NCBI GenBank assembly: GCA_014465955.1
Contig: JACTVT010000012.1
Coordinates: 1 to 52,053 of the forward strand
Reading direction: 5' to 3'
Source of the DNA: Eubacterium sp.
GTDB lineage: Bacteria > Bacillota > Clostridia > Oscillospirales > Acutalibacteraceae
DNA length: 52,053 nt
Positions 1 to 8,313 of the stretch are shown here, piece after piece. A model generated the notes under the pieces. The model made no database searches and was not told the origin of the DNA. It worked only from the letters and a program-made list of their open reading frames with translations. Positions within the stretch are counted from its first letter, which is position 1; each line of letters starts with the position of its first letter. Made by a program: the position numbers and the translations under genes.

Positions 1-70
1 TGTACCTTTCTCCCAAATTTTTTCGGTTTACACCTCAAAATTTGGAGTTCGTTTCGAATCCATTTGTATG

Positions 71-107
71 AAAAAAAGAAGAAGTGAAAAATCACTCCTT
101 CTTTTTT
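71..107 (-). terminator. Rho-independent terminator after tRNA-Ser
   Basis: Read on the minus strand, a 12-bp-class stem (GAAGGAGTGA with TCACTTCTTC, loop TTTT) follows the tRNA CCA end at once and runs into a T-rich tract. The A-rich run on the other side would also let it work in the opposite direction. Positions 1-70 hold nothing I can assign. Confidence 0.75.
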
Positions 108-196
108 TGGCGCAGAGGGTGGGATTCGAACCCACGCGCCCTTTCGGACAAACGGTTTTCAAGACCGCCTCGTTATGACCACTTCGATACCTCTGC
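108..196 (-). tRNA. tRNA-Ser (anticodon UGA)
   Basis: The minus strand folds as a class II tRNA of 89 nt. The acceptor stem GCAGAGG pairs with CCTCTGC, the T arm contains GGTTCGAATCC, and a long variable arm lies between anticodon and T arms, as expected for serine. The anticodon loop CTTGAAA gives anticodon UGA (plus-strand TCA at 159-161), reading UCA codons. The CCA end is encoded at 108-110. Confidence 0.96.
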
Positions 197-242
197 TTAA
201 CTGCTTGAATATATTATCATATCACTTTCTAATTGTCAAGTG

Positions 243-282
243 TTTTTTTAACAAAAAAACCACGGTGCTTTTTTCACCGTGG
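243..282 (-). terminator. Terminator of the zinc-ribbon gene
   Basis: On the minus strand the stem CCACGGTG/CACCGTGG (260-282) is followed by a run of seven T residues. It lies 17 nt beyond the stop codon of the zinc-ribbon gene at 300-578. Confidence 0.8.
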
Positions 283-299
283 CATAGCATATCGGGTCA

Positions 300-578
300 T
301 TAGCCTTCCTGCTGTCTTTTTGCAAAACATTCACTGCAATATACAGGTCTGTCATCTCTCGGAAGGAAAGGAACTTTGCATTCTGCTCCGCATTCAGCAC
401 AAACAGCATCGTGCATTTCTCTTGGTGCTCTTGCAGCTGCTTTTTTTGCATCGCGGCAGGCTTTACATCTCTGCGGCTCATTTACAAAGCCTTTTTCAGC
501 GTAGAACTCCTGCTCACCGGCGGTGAAAACAAATTCATTTCCGCAATCCTTGCAAACTAAAGTTTTGTCTTCGTACAT
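300..578 (-). CDS. Small zinc-ribbon protein with paired CxxC motifs
   Basis: This 92-residue protein has two CxxC zinc-knuckle pairs. The first is CKDC near residue 13 with CKAC near residue 38. The second is CAEC near residue 60 with CSEC near residue 82. The arrangement matches the small zinc-ribbon family often annotated as probable zinc-binding domain proteins in Clostridia. The zinc ligands are visible, but the molecular role is not known. Translation starts at the ATG at 578, with a GAGGT ribosome site 7 nt upstream. The gene lies directly downstream of the SigH-like gene on the same strand and ends at a strong terminator, so the two may be co-transcribed. No membrane or signal segment is present, so it should be cytoplasmic. 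Confidence 0.8.
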   Translation of the reverse strand: MYEDKTLVCKDCGNEFVFTAGEQEFYAEKGFVNEPQRCKACRDAKKAAARAPREMHDAVCAECGAECKVPFLPRDDRPVYCSECFAKRQQEG

Positions 579-605
579 AATTATACCTCATAAAAATTTT
601 TTGAC

Positions 606-1178
606 TCAGAAGGAAACCTCTTTAAGTTTCTTTCGGATTCGCTGCAAAGCATTATCAATCGCTTTTGGTGATTTACCGAGTCTTTCGCCAATTTCGCTGT
701 AACTGCATCCAACCATATGTAATCTTAATACGCTGTTTTCAAATTTGGAAAGATTATTTCTGAGCAGATTAGTCAGTAAGGATACGCTTTCTTGTGCAAG
801 GAAAGAATCTTCGGCACTTATGTACGCTGAACTGTTTCCGACAAATTCTTCCTCAAGTGGAACAACATCTTTGTCGGGAATATCTTTTTTTCTGTTCAAC
901 TTCCTCAGCGCCGTTTGAATAGAATTGCTAATACAAGTAAAGCAGTAAGTGCTGAATTTAGCACCCTTTGAGTTGTCATAGGATTTAATTGCCGCCAAAA
1001 GCCCTATCATACCTTCCTGAATAAGATCATCCTTATCAAGCGGGGTGTGAAGATATTTAACAGCAACAGCCTCTACTGCGCTTCTGTATTTTTTGATAAT
1101 AAGGTTGACGGCCTCATTATCTCCTTCTTTTGCCAGTGAAAGAATCTCGTTATCGGTTTTATTGCTAAACTTGTCCAT
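606..1178 (-). CDS. sigH: RNA polymerase sigma factor, SigH-like
   Basis: This 190-residue sigma-70 family protein has region 2 around residues 50-95 (DLIQEGMIGLLAAIKSYD and the following STYCFTCISNSI helix). Region 4 is at the C terminus, including SYSEIGERLGKSPKAIDNAL and then QRIRKKL. The KAIDNALQR segment is typical of SigH (sigma-30), which in Bacillus and Clostridium serves the transition state and early sporulation. The start is the ATG at 1178, preceded by GGAGG. An in-frame ATG at 1199 overlaps the predicted -10 box and is unlikely. The family is clear, but assignment to SigH rather than a paralogue rests on the region 4 match and is less certain. spoIIGA-sigE elsewhere in the window shows that a sporulation programme exists. 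Confidence 0.82.
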   Translation of the reverse strand: MDKFSNKTDNEILSLAKEGDNEAVNLIIKKYRSAVEAVAVKYLHTPLDKDDLIQEGMIGLLAAIKSYDNSKGAKFSTYCFTCISNSIQTALRKLNRKKDIPDKDVVPLEEEFVGNSSAYISAEDSFLAQESVSLLTNLLRNNLSKFENSVLRLHMVGCSYSEIGERLGKSPKAIDNALQRIRKKLKEVSF

Positions 1179-1197
1179 AATTCCTCCACATATTATC

Positions 1198-1226
1198 ATA
1201 ATATATCAAAAATATTATATAGTCAA
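1198..1226 (-). promoter_or_regulatory. Sigma-A-type promoter of the SigH-like gene
   Basis: On the minus strand TTGACT (1221-1226) and TATTAT (1198-1203) are separated by 17 nt. Transcription would start about 15-20 nt before the ATG at 1178, leaving a short leader with GGAGG. Confidence 0.65.
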
Positions 1227-1255
1227 GACATTTTTATTAATTTTGTTAAAAATAT

Positions 1256-2350
1256 TTATACATTAAAGCGGAATTCAACAATGTCTCCGTCTTTCATAAC
1301 GTATTCTTTACCCTCGCTGCGAACAAGTCCTTTTTCCTTGCAGGCAGCCATACTTCCGTTTTCAGCAAGATCATCAAAAGCAACAATCTCTGCTCTGATA
1401 AATCCACGCTCAAAGTCGGTGTGAATTTTTCCTGCAGCCTGCGGTGCTTTTGTGCCTTTTTTGATTGTCCACGCACGAACTTCTTTTTTTCCTGCTGTCA
1501 GGAAGGAAATCAGTCCGAGCAAAGAATAACTTTTCTTAATCAGTCTGTCAAGGCCACTCTTTTCAAGCCCCATATCGGCAAGGAAAATTTCTTTTTCATC
1601 TTCCTCAAGCGTTGCAATCTCTGCCTCCATTTCAGCACAGATAGGCAGCGTTTCGGCACCTTCTTCTGCTGCAATTTCTTTAACGATATTAAAGTTTTTG
1701 TTGTCGTCAATACCGTTTGCAAAATCATCCTCGCTCATATTGCAGGCGTAAATAACAGGTTTGATTGTGAGCAGGGAAACCTCTTTAAGGTATTCAGCCT
1801 CATCATCGCTTATTTCAACGCTTCTTGCAGTTTTGCCGTTTTCCATTTCGCCGTAAAGTCTTTCAAGAAAAGCAACTTCGCCTGCAAGTGTTTTGTCGCC
1901 CTTCATAGCCTTTTTTCTGCTATCAATTCTTCTTGCAAGTATGTCAAGGTCTGATAAAATCAGTTCAAGATTGATTGTTTCAATATCTCTTGCAGGGTCA
2001 ATAGATCCGTCAACGTGTGTTATATCGTCGTTTTCAAAGCATCTTACCACGTGAATAACAGAGTCAACCTCTCTTATGTGGCTTAAAAATTTGTTGCCGA
2101 GTCCTTCACCTTTTGATGCGCCTTTAACAAGACCTGCTATATCAACAAATTCAATAGTTGCAGGCGTAAATTTGTCAGGCTCATACATTTCTGCAAGTTT
2201 GTCAAGCCTTTCATCAGGCACGCAAACCATGCCTACATTCGGCTCAATTGTGCAGAAAGGGTAGTTGGCGCTCTGCGCTCCTGCATTTGTTATAGCGTTA
2301 AATAATGTGCTCTTTCCCACATTGGGAAGTCCTACAATACCAAGTTTCAT
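1256..2350 (-). CDS. ychF: Redox-regulated ATPase YchF (Obg family)
   Basis: This 364-residue protein is full length for YchF/EngD, a universally conserved Obg-family P-loop protein that prefers ATP and binds ribosomes. The P-loop GLPNVGKST is at residues 7-15, and the DIAGLVKGASKGEGLGN switch region is near residue 70. The usual NKxD motif is replaced by NMSE, which is the family hallmark linked to ATP use. A TGS domain occupies roughly residues 280-364. The ATG at 2350 follows AAGGAG at good spacing. The gene appears to be its own unit, read away from ilvB. Nothing is unusual about it. Confidence 0.95.
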   Translation of the reverse strand: MKLGIVGLPNVGKSTLFNAITNAGAQSANYPFCTIEPNVGMVCVPDERLDKLAEMYEPDKFTPATIEFVDIAGLVKGASKGEGLGNKFLSHIREVDSVIHVVRCFENDDITHVDGSIDPARDIETINLELILSDLDILARRIDSRKKAMKGDKTLAGEVAFLERLYGEMENGKTARSVEISDDEAEYLKEVSLLTIKPVIYACNMSEDDFANGIDDNKNFNIVKEIAAEEGAETLPICAEMEAEIATLEEDEKEIFLADMGLEKSGLDRLIKKSYSLLGLISFLTAGKKEVRAWTIKKGTKAPQAAGKIHTDFERGFIRAEIVAFDDLAENGSMAACKEKGLVRSEGKEYVMKDGDIVEFRFNV

Positions 2351-2446
2351 TTCAGTTCTCCTTATGCATAAACATAAATTTAATCATCACTAAGTATATA
2401 ACATTAATTCAGATTTGACAAGCAGAAAATATTTTTAATATTGTTC

Positions 2447-2475
2447 TTGACTTTATATTATAATAAGACTAAAAT
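2447..2475 (+). promoter_or_regulatory. Promoter of the ilv-leu operon
   Basis: TTGACT (2447-2452) and TAAAAT (2470-2475) are spaced by 17 nt. The leader to the ilvB start is only about 50 nt, so there is no room for a T-box or leader-peptide attenuator, and none is seen. Confidence 0.65.
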
Positions 2476-2530
2476 ATTATGTAATATTTCTATGGATATA
2501 GAATTACTTTATTTGATTGGAGAGGATATT

Positions 2531-4195
2531 ATGCAGTTAAACGGTTCACAAATCGTTCTTGAAGTTCTTAAAGAACAGGGCGTAGATACTATTTTCGGCT
2601 ACCCCGGCGGAACAATTCTTAATATTTTTGATGAACTATATAAATACGGAGATACTTTTAATCATATCCTTACTGCACATGAGCAGGGTGCTGCCCACGC
2701 AGCAGACGGTTATGCAAGGGCAACAGGCAAGGTGGGTGTCTGCTTTGCAACATCAGGCCCCGGTGCAACCAATCTTGTAACAGGTATAGCAACGGCTTAT
2801 ATGGATTCTATTCCCGTAGTTGCGATTACCTGCAATTATGCAACGTCAGGTCTCGGCAGAGATTCCTTTCAGGAAGTAGATATTACAGGCGTAACAATGC
2901 CTATTACAAAGCATAACTTTATGGTTAAGGATATTAATGACCTTGCGCCTATAATCCGCCGTGCGTTCAGAATTGCACAGAGCGGCAGAAAAGGTCCTGT
3001 TCTTGTTGATATTCCGAAGGATATTACTGCACTTACCTGCGAATATATTAAAGAAGAAAAGGTTCAGCCCGAGCCGTTTAAACTTCCGAAAGACCATTGC
3101 GTTGAAAGAGCAGTTGAACTTTTGAAATCAGCCAAAAAGCCGATTATTTATGCAGGCGGCGGTGCAATTCTTTCAGATGCAGGCAAGCAGCTTGTTGAAT
3201 TTGCAGAAAAAATTGATGCACCTGTTGTTTCAAGCCTTATGGGTCTCGGCTCATTCCCGAATGGTCATCCGCTTCATCTTGGCTTGATTGGTATGCACGG
3301 CCATTTTGAGTGCAATAAGGCTGCGCACGACTGTGATGTTCTTATCGTTTGCGGTGCAAGATTTTCAGACCGTGTTGCAGGCAACAGAGCAAAGTTTGCC
3401 CCGAATGCAGAAATTTTACATATTGATATTGATGCTGCCGAGATGGACAAGAATGTATTTTCAAATTATCACTTAAAAGGCGATCTTGCCGCAGTTCTTC
3501 CTGTTCTTACCGAAAAGTTGCCTCAACTTGATCACAGTGAGTGGAAAAAGGAAATTGACGGCTTTAAACGCCCGTTTGTTCAACTTCAAATCGGTGATTA
3601 TGTAAATCCGCAGACTCTTATTGAAAAGATTGATGATGCTACAGACGATAATGCAATTATTGTTACAGACGTTGGTCAGCATCAGTTATGGGCTGCTCAG
3701 TTCTATAAATTCAAGCAGCCGAGAACACTTCTTTCTTCAGGCGGTCTCGGCACGATGGGTTATTCAATGGGCGCTTCAATGGGCGGTCAGGTAGGATGCC
3801 CCGATAAGCAGGTAGTTATGTTTGCAGGTGACGGCGGTTTTCATATGAATCTTTCCGAACTTGCAACGATGGCATCATATAATATTCCTGTTAAAATGTT
3901 TATTATGAATAATACCGTGCTCGGTATGGTTCGTCAGTGGCAGAAACTGTTTTATGAAAATCGTTTTTCCGATACAGATCCGCACAGAAAAACAGACTTT
4001 GTTAAGGTTGCTGAGGCTTTCGGCGTTAAAGGTCTCAGAATTAATACAAATGACGATATTGATGCTGTTCTTAAAGAGGCATTCAGTTATGACGGTCCTG
4101 TTCTTGTTGACTGCCGTATCAGTCCCGATTCAAATGTTCTGCCTATGATTCCTCCCGGAGGAGCACATACAGACATAATCGAAAAGTTCAATTAA
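2531..4195 (+). CDS. ilvB: Acetolactate synthase, large subunit
   Basis: The catalytic subunit (554 residues) of acetohydroxyacid synthase condenses pyruvate with pyruvate or 2-oxobutyrate at the start of valine, leucine and isoleucine synthesis. The TPP-activating glutamate is E51 in AHEQGAAHAADGYARATG. The C-terminal TPP/Mg site is GDGGFHMNLSEL followed by the NNTVLGMVRQWQ segment. I place the start at ATG 2531 because GGAGAGGATATT precedes it and the product then begins like other IlvB proteins. An in-frame extension upstream to 2441 runs through the promoter. ilvN follows after 13 nt, and leuC-leuD follow in the same direction. ilvC, ilvD, leuA and leuB are absent from this window. Confidence 0.96.
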   Translation: MQLNGSQIVLEVLKEQGVDTIFGYPGGTILNIFDELYKYGDTFNHILTAHEQGAAHAADGYARATGKVGVCFATSGPGATNLVTGIATAYMDSIPVVAITCNYATSGLGRDSFQEVDITGVTMPITKHNFMVKDINDLAPIIRRAFRIAQSGRKGPVLVDIPKDITALTCEYIKEEKVQPEPFKLPKDHCVERAVELLKSAKKPIIYAGGGAILSDAGKQLVEFAEKIDAPVVSSLMGLGSFPNGHPLHLGLIGMHGHFECNKAAHDCDVLIVCGARFSDRVAGNRAKFAPNAEILHIDIDAAEMDKNVFSNYHLKGDLAAVLPVLTEKLPQLDHSEWKKEIDGFKRPFVQLQIGDYVNPQTLIEKIDDATDDNAIIVTDVGQHQLWAAQFYKFKQPRTLLSSGGLGTMGYSMGASMGGQVGCPDKQVVMFAGDGGFHMNLSELATMASYNIPVKMFIMNNTVLGMVRQWQKLFYENRFSDTDPHRKTDFVKVAEAFGVKGLRINTNDDIDAVLKEAFSYDGPVLVDCRISPDSNVLPMIPPGGAHTDIIEKFN

Positions 4196-4208
4196 GGAGG
4201 ATACCGAA

Positions 4209-4718
4209 ATGAAAGAAAAATTAGTTTTATCAGTTCTTACCGATAATGAAAGCGGTGTTCTTCAGAGAGTGGCTTCTCTTTTCTCAAGAAGAGGCTATAA
4301 CATTTCTTCACTTACCGTAAGTGAAACAGAAGACCCGAAATTTTCACGAATGACTATTGAAACAAGCACTGAAAGAGAGAATTTCAGGCAGATCAAGCGC
4401 CAACTTTTAAAACTTGAAATTGTAAAAAAAGTTTCCGAACTTACGGAAGAGAATTCTGTTTCATCAGAACTTTTGCTCGTTAAGGTATGTGCAAAAGGTA
4501 TTCCGCAGAAAAATGATTTGCTTGCTTTCAATATTAAATACGGCGCAAGAGTGCTTGATGTTTCGCTTGAAACAATCACACTTGAATTTACGGGCGCAGG
4601 TGACACAATTGATGAATTTATTGATTATCTTGAAAATAATTTCGGCATCGTCGAACTTGCAAGAACCGGTATAACATCACTCCAGCGCGGAGAGGGCAGT
4701 TTTACCGAAGACATTTAA
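4209..4718 (+). CDS. ilvN: Acetolactate synthase, small regulatory subunit
   Basis: This 169-residue regulatory subunit of acetohydroxyacid synthase has an N-terminal ACT domain (LSVLTDNESGVLQRVASLFS, followed by RRGYNISSLTVS) that normally binds valine for feedback inhibition. The C-terminal ACT-like half ends in EFIDYLENNFGIVELARTG. The length is normal for the family. The ATG at 4209 follows AAGGAGG and lies 13 nt after the ilvB stop, so the two subunits should be made together. leuC follows 39 nt later. Confidence 0.95.
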   Translation: MKEKLVLSVLTDNESGVLQRVASLFSRRGYNISSLTVSETEDPKFSRMTIETSTERENFRQIKRQLLKLEIVKKVSELTEENSVSSELLLVKVCAKGIPQKNDLLAFNIKYGARVLDVSLETITLEFTGAGDTIDEFIDYLENNFGIVELARTGITSLQRGEGSFTEDI

Positions 4719-4757
4719 TTTATTATTAATACATATTTATAATAGGAGTTACTTATT

Positions 4758-6023
4758 ATGGGAATGACAATGACACAAAAAATCCTTGCAGACCATGCAG
4801 GACTTGAAAGTGTTGTCCCCGGTCAGTTGATTGAGGCAAAACTTGATATGGTTCTCGGCAATGATGTTACTTCGCCCGTTGCTATTAATGAAATGGGCAA
4901 GTTCGGCAAGGATTCAATATTTGATAAAACAAGAATTTCACTTGTTATGGATCATTTTACACCAAACAAGGATATTCAGTCGGCAGAAAACTGCAAGCAG
5001 GTAAGAGAGTTTGCCAAAAAGCATTCTATCCTGCATTACTATGATGTCGGCAATATGGGCATTGAGCATGCTCTTCTGCCCGAAAAAGGCATTGTAACCT
5101 GCGGCGACTGCATTATCGGCGCAGACAGTCATACCTGTACTTACGGTGCACTCGGTGCATTTTCAACGGGCGTTGGCTCAACCGATATGGCAGCAGGTAT
5201 GATTTCAGGCAAGGCTTGGTTCAAAGTTCCGTCGGCAATCAAGGTTGTCGTAACAGGCGAAAAGCCGCAATATATAAGCGGTAAAGATGTTATCCTTAAT
5301 ATTATCGGCAGAATCGGTGTTGACGGTGCGCTTTACAGAAGCCTTGAGTTCACGGGCGACGGTATCAGAAATCTTTCTATGGATGACAGGCTTACAATTG
5401 CCAATATGGCTATTGAGTGCGGCGCTAAAAACGGTATTTTCCCTGTTGATGATGTTACACTTGAATATGTAAACGGCAGATCACTTCGTGATTATAAGGT
5501 TTATGAGGCTGATGATGATGCTGAATATGACGAGGAAATTGTTGTTGACCTGTCAACACTCAAATCTACAGTCGCTTTTCCGCATCTTCCCGAAAATACA
5601 AAAACGATTGATGAAATTCCCGAAATCAAAATTGATCAGGTTGTTATCGGTTCGTGTACAAACGGCAGAATGGAGGATATGCGTACCGCTGCTTCAATTA
5701 TTAAAGGTCATAAGATTGCAGACGGCGTTCGCACAATTATAATTCCTGCCACTCAGCAGATTTATCTTGACTGTATCAAAGAAGGACTTACAGAGATTTT
5801 TGTTGAAGCAGGCGCAATTGTTTCAACACCTACCTGCGGTCCGTGCCTCGGCGGTCATATGGGTATTCTTGCCAAGGGCGAAAGAGCCGTTTCAACTTCA
5901 AACAGAAACTTTGTCGGCAGAATGGGTCACACAGAGTCTGAAATTTATCTTGCTTCTCCTGCTGTAGCCGCTGCTTCTGCTGTTAAAGGTTATATAGCAG
6001 ACCCTGCTGAACTGGAGGACTAA
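4758..6023 (+). CDS. leuC: 3-isopropylmalate dehydratase, large subunit
   Basis: This 421-residue aconitase-family enzyme isomerises 2-isopropylmalate to 3-isopropylmalate in leucine synthesis, working with LeuD. The iron-sulfur ligands are in VIGSCTNGRMEDM and TPTCGPCLGGHMG. The substrate-loop motif DSHTCTYGALGAFSTGVGST is intact. The length fits the short LeuC/homoaconitase subfamily common in Clostridia and Archaea, so activity on homologous substrates (homocitrate, citramalate-derived) cannot be excluded from sequence alone. The ATG at 4758 follows AGGAG. leuD begins 3 nt after its stop. Confidence 0.93.
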   Translation: MGMTMTQKILADHAGLESVVPGQLIEAKLDMVLGNDVTSPVAINEMGKFGKDSIFDKTRISLVMDHFTPNKDIQSAENCKQVREFAKKHSILHYYDVGNMGIEHALLPEKGIVTCGDCIIGADSHTCTYGALGAFSTGVGSTDMAAGMISGKAWFKVPSAIKVVVTGEKPQYISGKDVILNIIGRIGVDGALYRSLEFTGDGIRNLSMDDRLTIANMAIECGAKNGIFPVDDVTLEYVNGRSLRDYKVYEADDDAEYDEEIVVDLSTLKSTVAFPHLPENTKTIDEIPEIKIDQVVIGSCTNGRMEDMRTAASIIKGHKIADGVRTIIIPATQQIYLDCIKEGLTEIFVEAGAIVSTPTCGPCLGGHMGILAKGERAVSTSNRNFVGRMGHTESEIYLASPAVAAASAVKGYIADPAELED

Positions 6024-6026
6024 ATT

Positions 6027-6509
6027 ATGAATATTGCTAAAGGAAAAGTACATAAATTCGGTGATAATGTAGATACAGACGTTATCATTCCTGCTCGTTA
6101 CCTTAATAAGAGTGACGAGGCTTGGCTTGCTTCTCATTGTATGGAGGATATTGACAAGGAATTTGTAAATAAAGTTCAGGCAGGCGATATCATGGTTGCC
6201 GAAGCAAATTTCGGCTGCGGCTCTTCAAGAGAGCATGCACCGATTGCCATTAAAGCAAGCGGCATCTCCTGCGTAATCGCATCAACCTTTGCCCGTATTT
6301 TTTACAGAAATGCAATCAATATCGGTCTTGCAATCCTTGAATGTGACGAGGCTGCAAAAGATATTAAAGACGGTGACGAGGTAAGCGTTGATTTTGACAG
6401 CGGCGTAATTACAAATATCACAACAGGCAAAACATATCAGGCTCAGCCGTTCCCTGAATTCATTCAAAACATAATTTCTAAAGGGGGACTTATGAAATCT
6501 ATCGGCTGA
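6027..6509 (+). CDS. leuD: 3-isopropylmalate dehydratase, small subunit
   Basis: The 160-residue swivel-domain partner of LeuC starts with the family signature GDNVDTDVIIPARYL. It carries the loop ANFGCGSSREHAP, which closes over the active site. The length is standard, so the TGA at 6507-6509 is taken as the true stop, although the reading frame continues open into the next gene. The gene starts 3 nt after leuC with GGAGGACTAAATT as ribosome site. The two subunits form the leucine-branch isomerase. Confidence 0.94.
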   Translation: MNIAKGKVHKFGDNVDTDVIIPARYLNKSDEAWLASHCMEDIDKEFVNKVQAGDIMVAEANFGCGSSREHAPIAIKASGISCVIASTFARIFYRNAINIGLAILECDEAAKDIKDGDEVSVDFDSGVITNITTGKTYQAQPFPEFIQNIISKGGLMKSIG

Positions 6510-6524
6510 TTTCATATACTTGCA

Positions 6525-6935
6525 ATGCACTTGGTTATTAATAAAGAACTGCTCAGCAAATGCGGCGGCGGTTCAGATGAATATTGGTTTTCATATAAAG
6601 ATTATACAGTAAAAAATATCAATCAGTTCAATACCGATGATAAGCCTGACGATGTAGGTCAGACTGCTTATTTCGTTTCAATCGGAATTATTCCGTTCGT
6701 TTCTGTTTCAAATGAAGAAATTATGAGAAATTTCGTTAAAGAAAAAGGCTCAAAGAAATTGAATAACATTCTGAATGATGTTACGAGCGAAAATTTCATT
6801 GAAACGTTCTGGAAGTATTTTAATGCTTATCCCGAACTTAAAGACGGTATTGAGGAATTTGCCCATGATTATATCATCGGCAAGGTTCAGTACTGGTGTA
6901 ATGAAAACAATATTGATTTTACACTTGATTTATAA
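6525..6935 (+). CDS. Uncharacterised 136-residue protein
   Basis: I do not recognise this protein. It is acidic and soluble, with no signal peptide, membrane segment or obvious metal-binding motif. The middle (IGIIPFVSVSNEEIMRNFV) and the helical C-terminal half (EFAHDYIIGKVQYWCNENNI) give no family assignment. It starts 15 nt after the leuD stop and in the same frame as leuD. No Shine-Dalgarno sequence precedes the ATG, so translation may depend on coupling to leuD. Codon use resembles its neighbours. It ends just before a 28-nt palindromic element that could terminate the operon. It may be only a passenger of the leucine operon. Confidence 0.6.
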   Translation: MHLVINKELLSKCGGGSDEYWFSYKDYTVKNINQFNTDDKPDDVGQTAYFVSIGIIPFVSVSNEEIMRNFVKEKGSKKLNNILNDVTSENFIETFWKYFNAYPELKDGIEEFAHDYIIGKVQYWCNENNIDFTLDL

Positions 6936-6946
6936 TAATAAATTTT

Positions 6947-6974
6947 GTACGGGAGGGCTTTCGTGCCCTCCCGT
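6947..6974 (+). repeat. 28-nt palindromic element, copy 1
   Basis: The layout is GTA, stem CGGGAGGGC, loop TTTCGT, stem GCCCTCCCG, then T, and T-rich DNA follows. The perfect 9-bp stem 11 nt after the stop at 6935 probably also serves as terminator of the ilv-leu operon. Confidence 0.8.
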
Positions 6975-7032
6975 TTTCTGTTTTACGGACCGATGTGGTC
7001 ATCGCTTCCTACAGTATTGCGATAGTGCTATC

Positions 7033-7060
7033 GTAGGGCGGAGTGCCCTCACCCCGCCGC
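7033..7060 (+). repeat. 28-nt palindromic element, copy 2
   Basis: It begins GTAG and ends CCGC. The arms GGCGGAGT and ACCCCGCC pair with one mismatch. It ends with CCGCCGC like the copy at 35561. Confidence 0.7.
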
Positions 7061-7063
7061 AGA

Positions 7064-7091
7064 GTAGGGCAAGGCCTCTGTGTCCTCTCGT
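7064..7091 (+). repeat. 28-nt palindromic element, copy 3 (degenerate)
   Basis: It starts GTAGGG and ends CTCTCGT at the same 28-nt length as the others. Several stem positions no longer pair. It is separated from copy 2 by 3 nt. Confidence 0.55.
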
Positions 7092-7327
7092 TTTTTATTT
7101 TTTCAATTTTTCCTGCAACATTTTGCAGTGAAATTTACACTTTATAATTGTCAATCCCTGTTTTTGATGCATTTTTGTATAAAAAAAGCACATTTTTGCA
7201 TTTTTGTTGTAATAAATAAAAATATTTGATAAAATGGACTTGGGTAAATGGTTGAAAATTTAATCTGAAAGGAGGATTGCTTTTTAGTGGTTCAATCATA
7301 AAGAATTGTAATTAAAGGGGTGTTTTA

Positions 7328-8302
7328 ATGAAAAAAATATTGACAATTATACTCGCAGTGCTGATTTCGGCGACTTCGTTGCCTGTTTACGCTTTGGCTG
7401 ACGAAAAAGCAGAGATAACAAAAAATCAGCTTGCAGAGCAGGAAACAGCAGAAGTTACCGACTTCGCAGAAGAGCCCGTTGCTTATGCTGCGGCGTCATC
7501 AGGCGGAACTTGGATAAAAGAAAGCAACGGACGCTGGTGGTATAAGCACGCAGACGGCAGTTATACTAAGTACGACTGGGAGTACATTAACGGCAGCTGG
7601 TATTTTTTCGATAAAAACGGCTGGATGTGGACGGATTGGTTGGAATGGAAAAGTGATTGGTATTACTTGGATTTAATAAGCGGAAAAATGCACACAGGTT
7701 GGTCTCATATTAATGGTGAATGGTATTATTTTAAAAGTAACGGAATAATGAATACTATGCCGATTGAATTAGGAAATAGATTTTATACATTTTATACCTG
7801 GGGAAGTCAAAAAGGCTGGCTAAGATCAACAACGATTTATATTGATGAAGAAAAGCAGCATATGAGTAATTGGTGTTGGGCGGCATGTTCTGTTATGGTA
7901 GGAAGATATGGTACTGATAGTCAGATTATTCAGAGTCAGGTGGTTAATGAGATTAAAGGTACGGTTATAAATTTAGGCGGTACTGAAAAAGATGAAGTTA
8001 AAGGAATTTATATTGCATCGGAAGAAAGAAAAAATGCTGTTATTATTGGCAATGATAAATTTGAATTTAATGATATAGTTGATATTATTGATGCTAATCA
8101 TCCGTTAATTTTAAATTTGTATTGGAATGATGGCTCAAAACATGCAGTCGTATGTGCGGGATATGATCGCCATACAGGTCAAATTTATATTGTAAACCCT
8201 GCTGAAAGTATGGATTCCATGCTTTATGATTATAAGCGGTTTATGTCAGATATAACAATGGGGTTAAGCAGGGGTCATTGCGTTAACATGGTGAAGTATT
8301 AG
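7328..8302 (+). CDS. Secreted papain-like cysteine protease with wall-binding repeats
   Basis: The 324-residue product begins with a signal peptide (MKKILTIILAVLISATSLPVYALA). Residues about 60-140 hold aromatic repeats of the choline/cell-wall-binding type (NGRWWYKHADGSYTKYDWEY, NGSWYFFDKNGW, SDWYYLDLISGKMHTGW, NGEWYYFKSNGIM). The C-terminal half is a papain-like domain with C183 in QHMSNWCWAACSVMV, H272 in SKHAVVCAGY and N290 in YIVNPAES. This order and the SNWCWAA motif resemble the AvrRpt2-type (C70) and C39-like peptidases. The gene is followed at once by a membrane-anchored secreted protein with an overlapping ribosome site, suggesting a two-gene operon. The substrate is unknown. The second half of the gene is noticeably richer in A and T than the surrounding housekeeping genes. 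Confidence 0.8.
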   Translation: MKKILTIILAVLISATSLPVYALADEKAEITKNQLAEQETAEVTDFAEEPVAYAAASSGGTWIKESNGRWWYKHADGSYTKYDWEYINGSWYFFDKNGWMWTDWLEWKSDWYYLDLISGKMHTGWSHINGEWYYFKSNGIMNTMPIELGNRFYTFYTWGSQKGWLRSTTIYIDEEKQHMSNWCWAACSVMVGRYGTDSQIIQSQVVNEIKGTVINLGGTEKDEVKGIYIASEERKNAVIIGNDKFEFNDIVDIIDANHPLILNLYWNDGSKHAVVCAGYDRHTGQIYIVNPAESMDSMLYDYKRFMSDITMGLSRGHCVNMVKY

Positions 8303-8313
8303 GAGGAGTGTTT

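Larger units (their letters stand above)
6936..7327 (+). other. Gene-free stretch with three palindromic elements
   Basis: This 392-nt stretch contains three 28-nt palindromic elements (6947, 7033, 7064) in its first 160 nt, then AT-rich DNA leading to the protease gene at 7328. A strong but orphan ribosome site AAAGGAGG lies at 7268-7275 and is not followed by a credible reading frame. The true ribosome site of the next gene is AAAGGGG at 7314-7320. I see no structured RNA family here. Confidence 0.6.

Noticed and set aside
1..70. Possible mobile-element attachment site or gene beyond the tRNA-Ser 3' end
   Set aside because: Only 70 nt are visible, with no direct repeat of the tRNA end elsewhere in the window and no integrase gene.
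2350..2531. T-box or leader-peptide attenuator before ilvB
   Set aside because: The promoter at 2447-2475 leaves about 50 nt of leader, with no terminator, T-box sequence or run of Leu/Val/Ile codons.
6507..6530. TGA at the end of leuD as a selenocysteine or readthrough codon
   Set aside because: LeuD is of normal length without extension, and I see no SECIS-like hairpin directly after the codon.
7268..7300. Strong ribosome site AAAGGAGG as start of a leader peptide
   Set aside because: The nearest TTG is only 1 nt away, and the GTG at 7287 gives four codons. No credible peptide follows.
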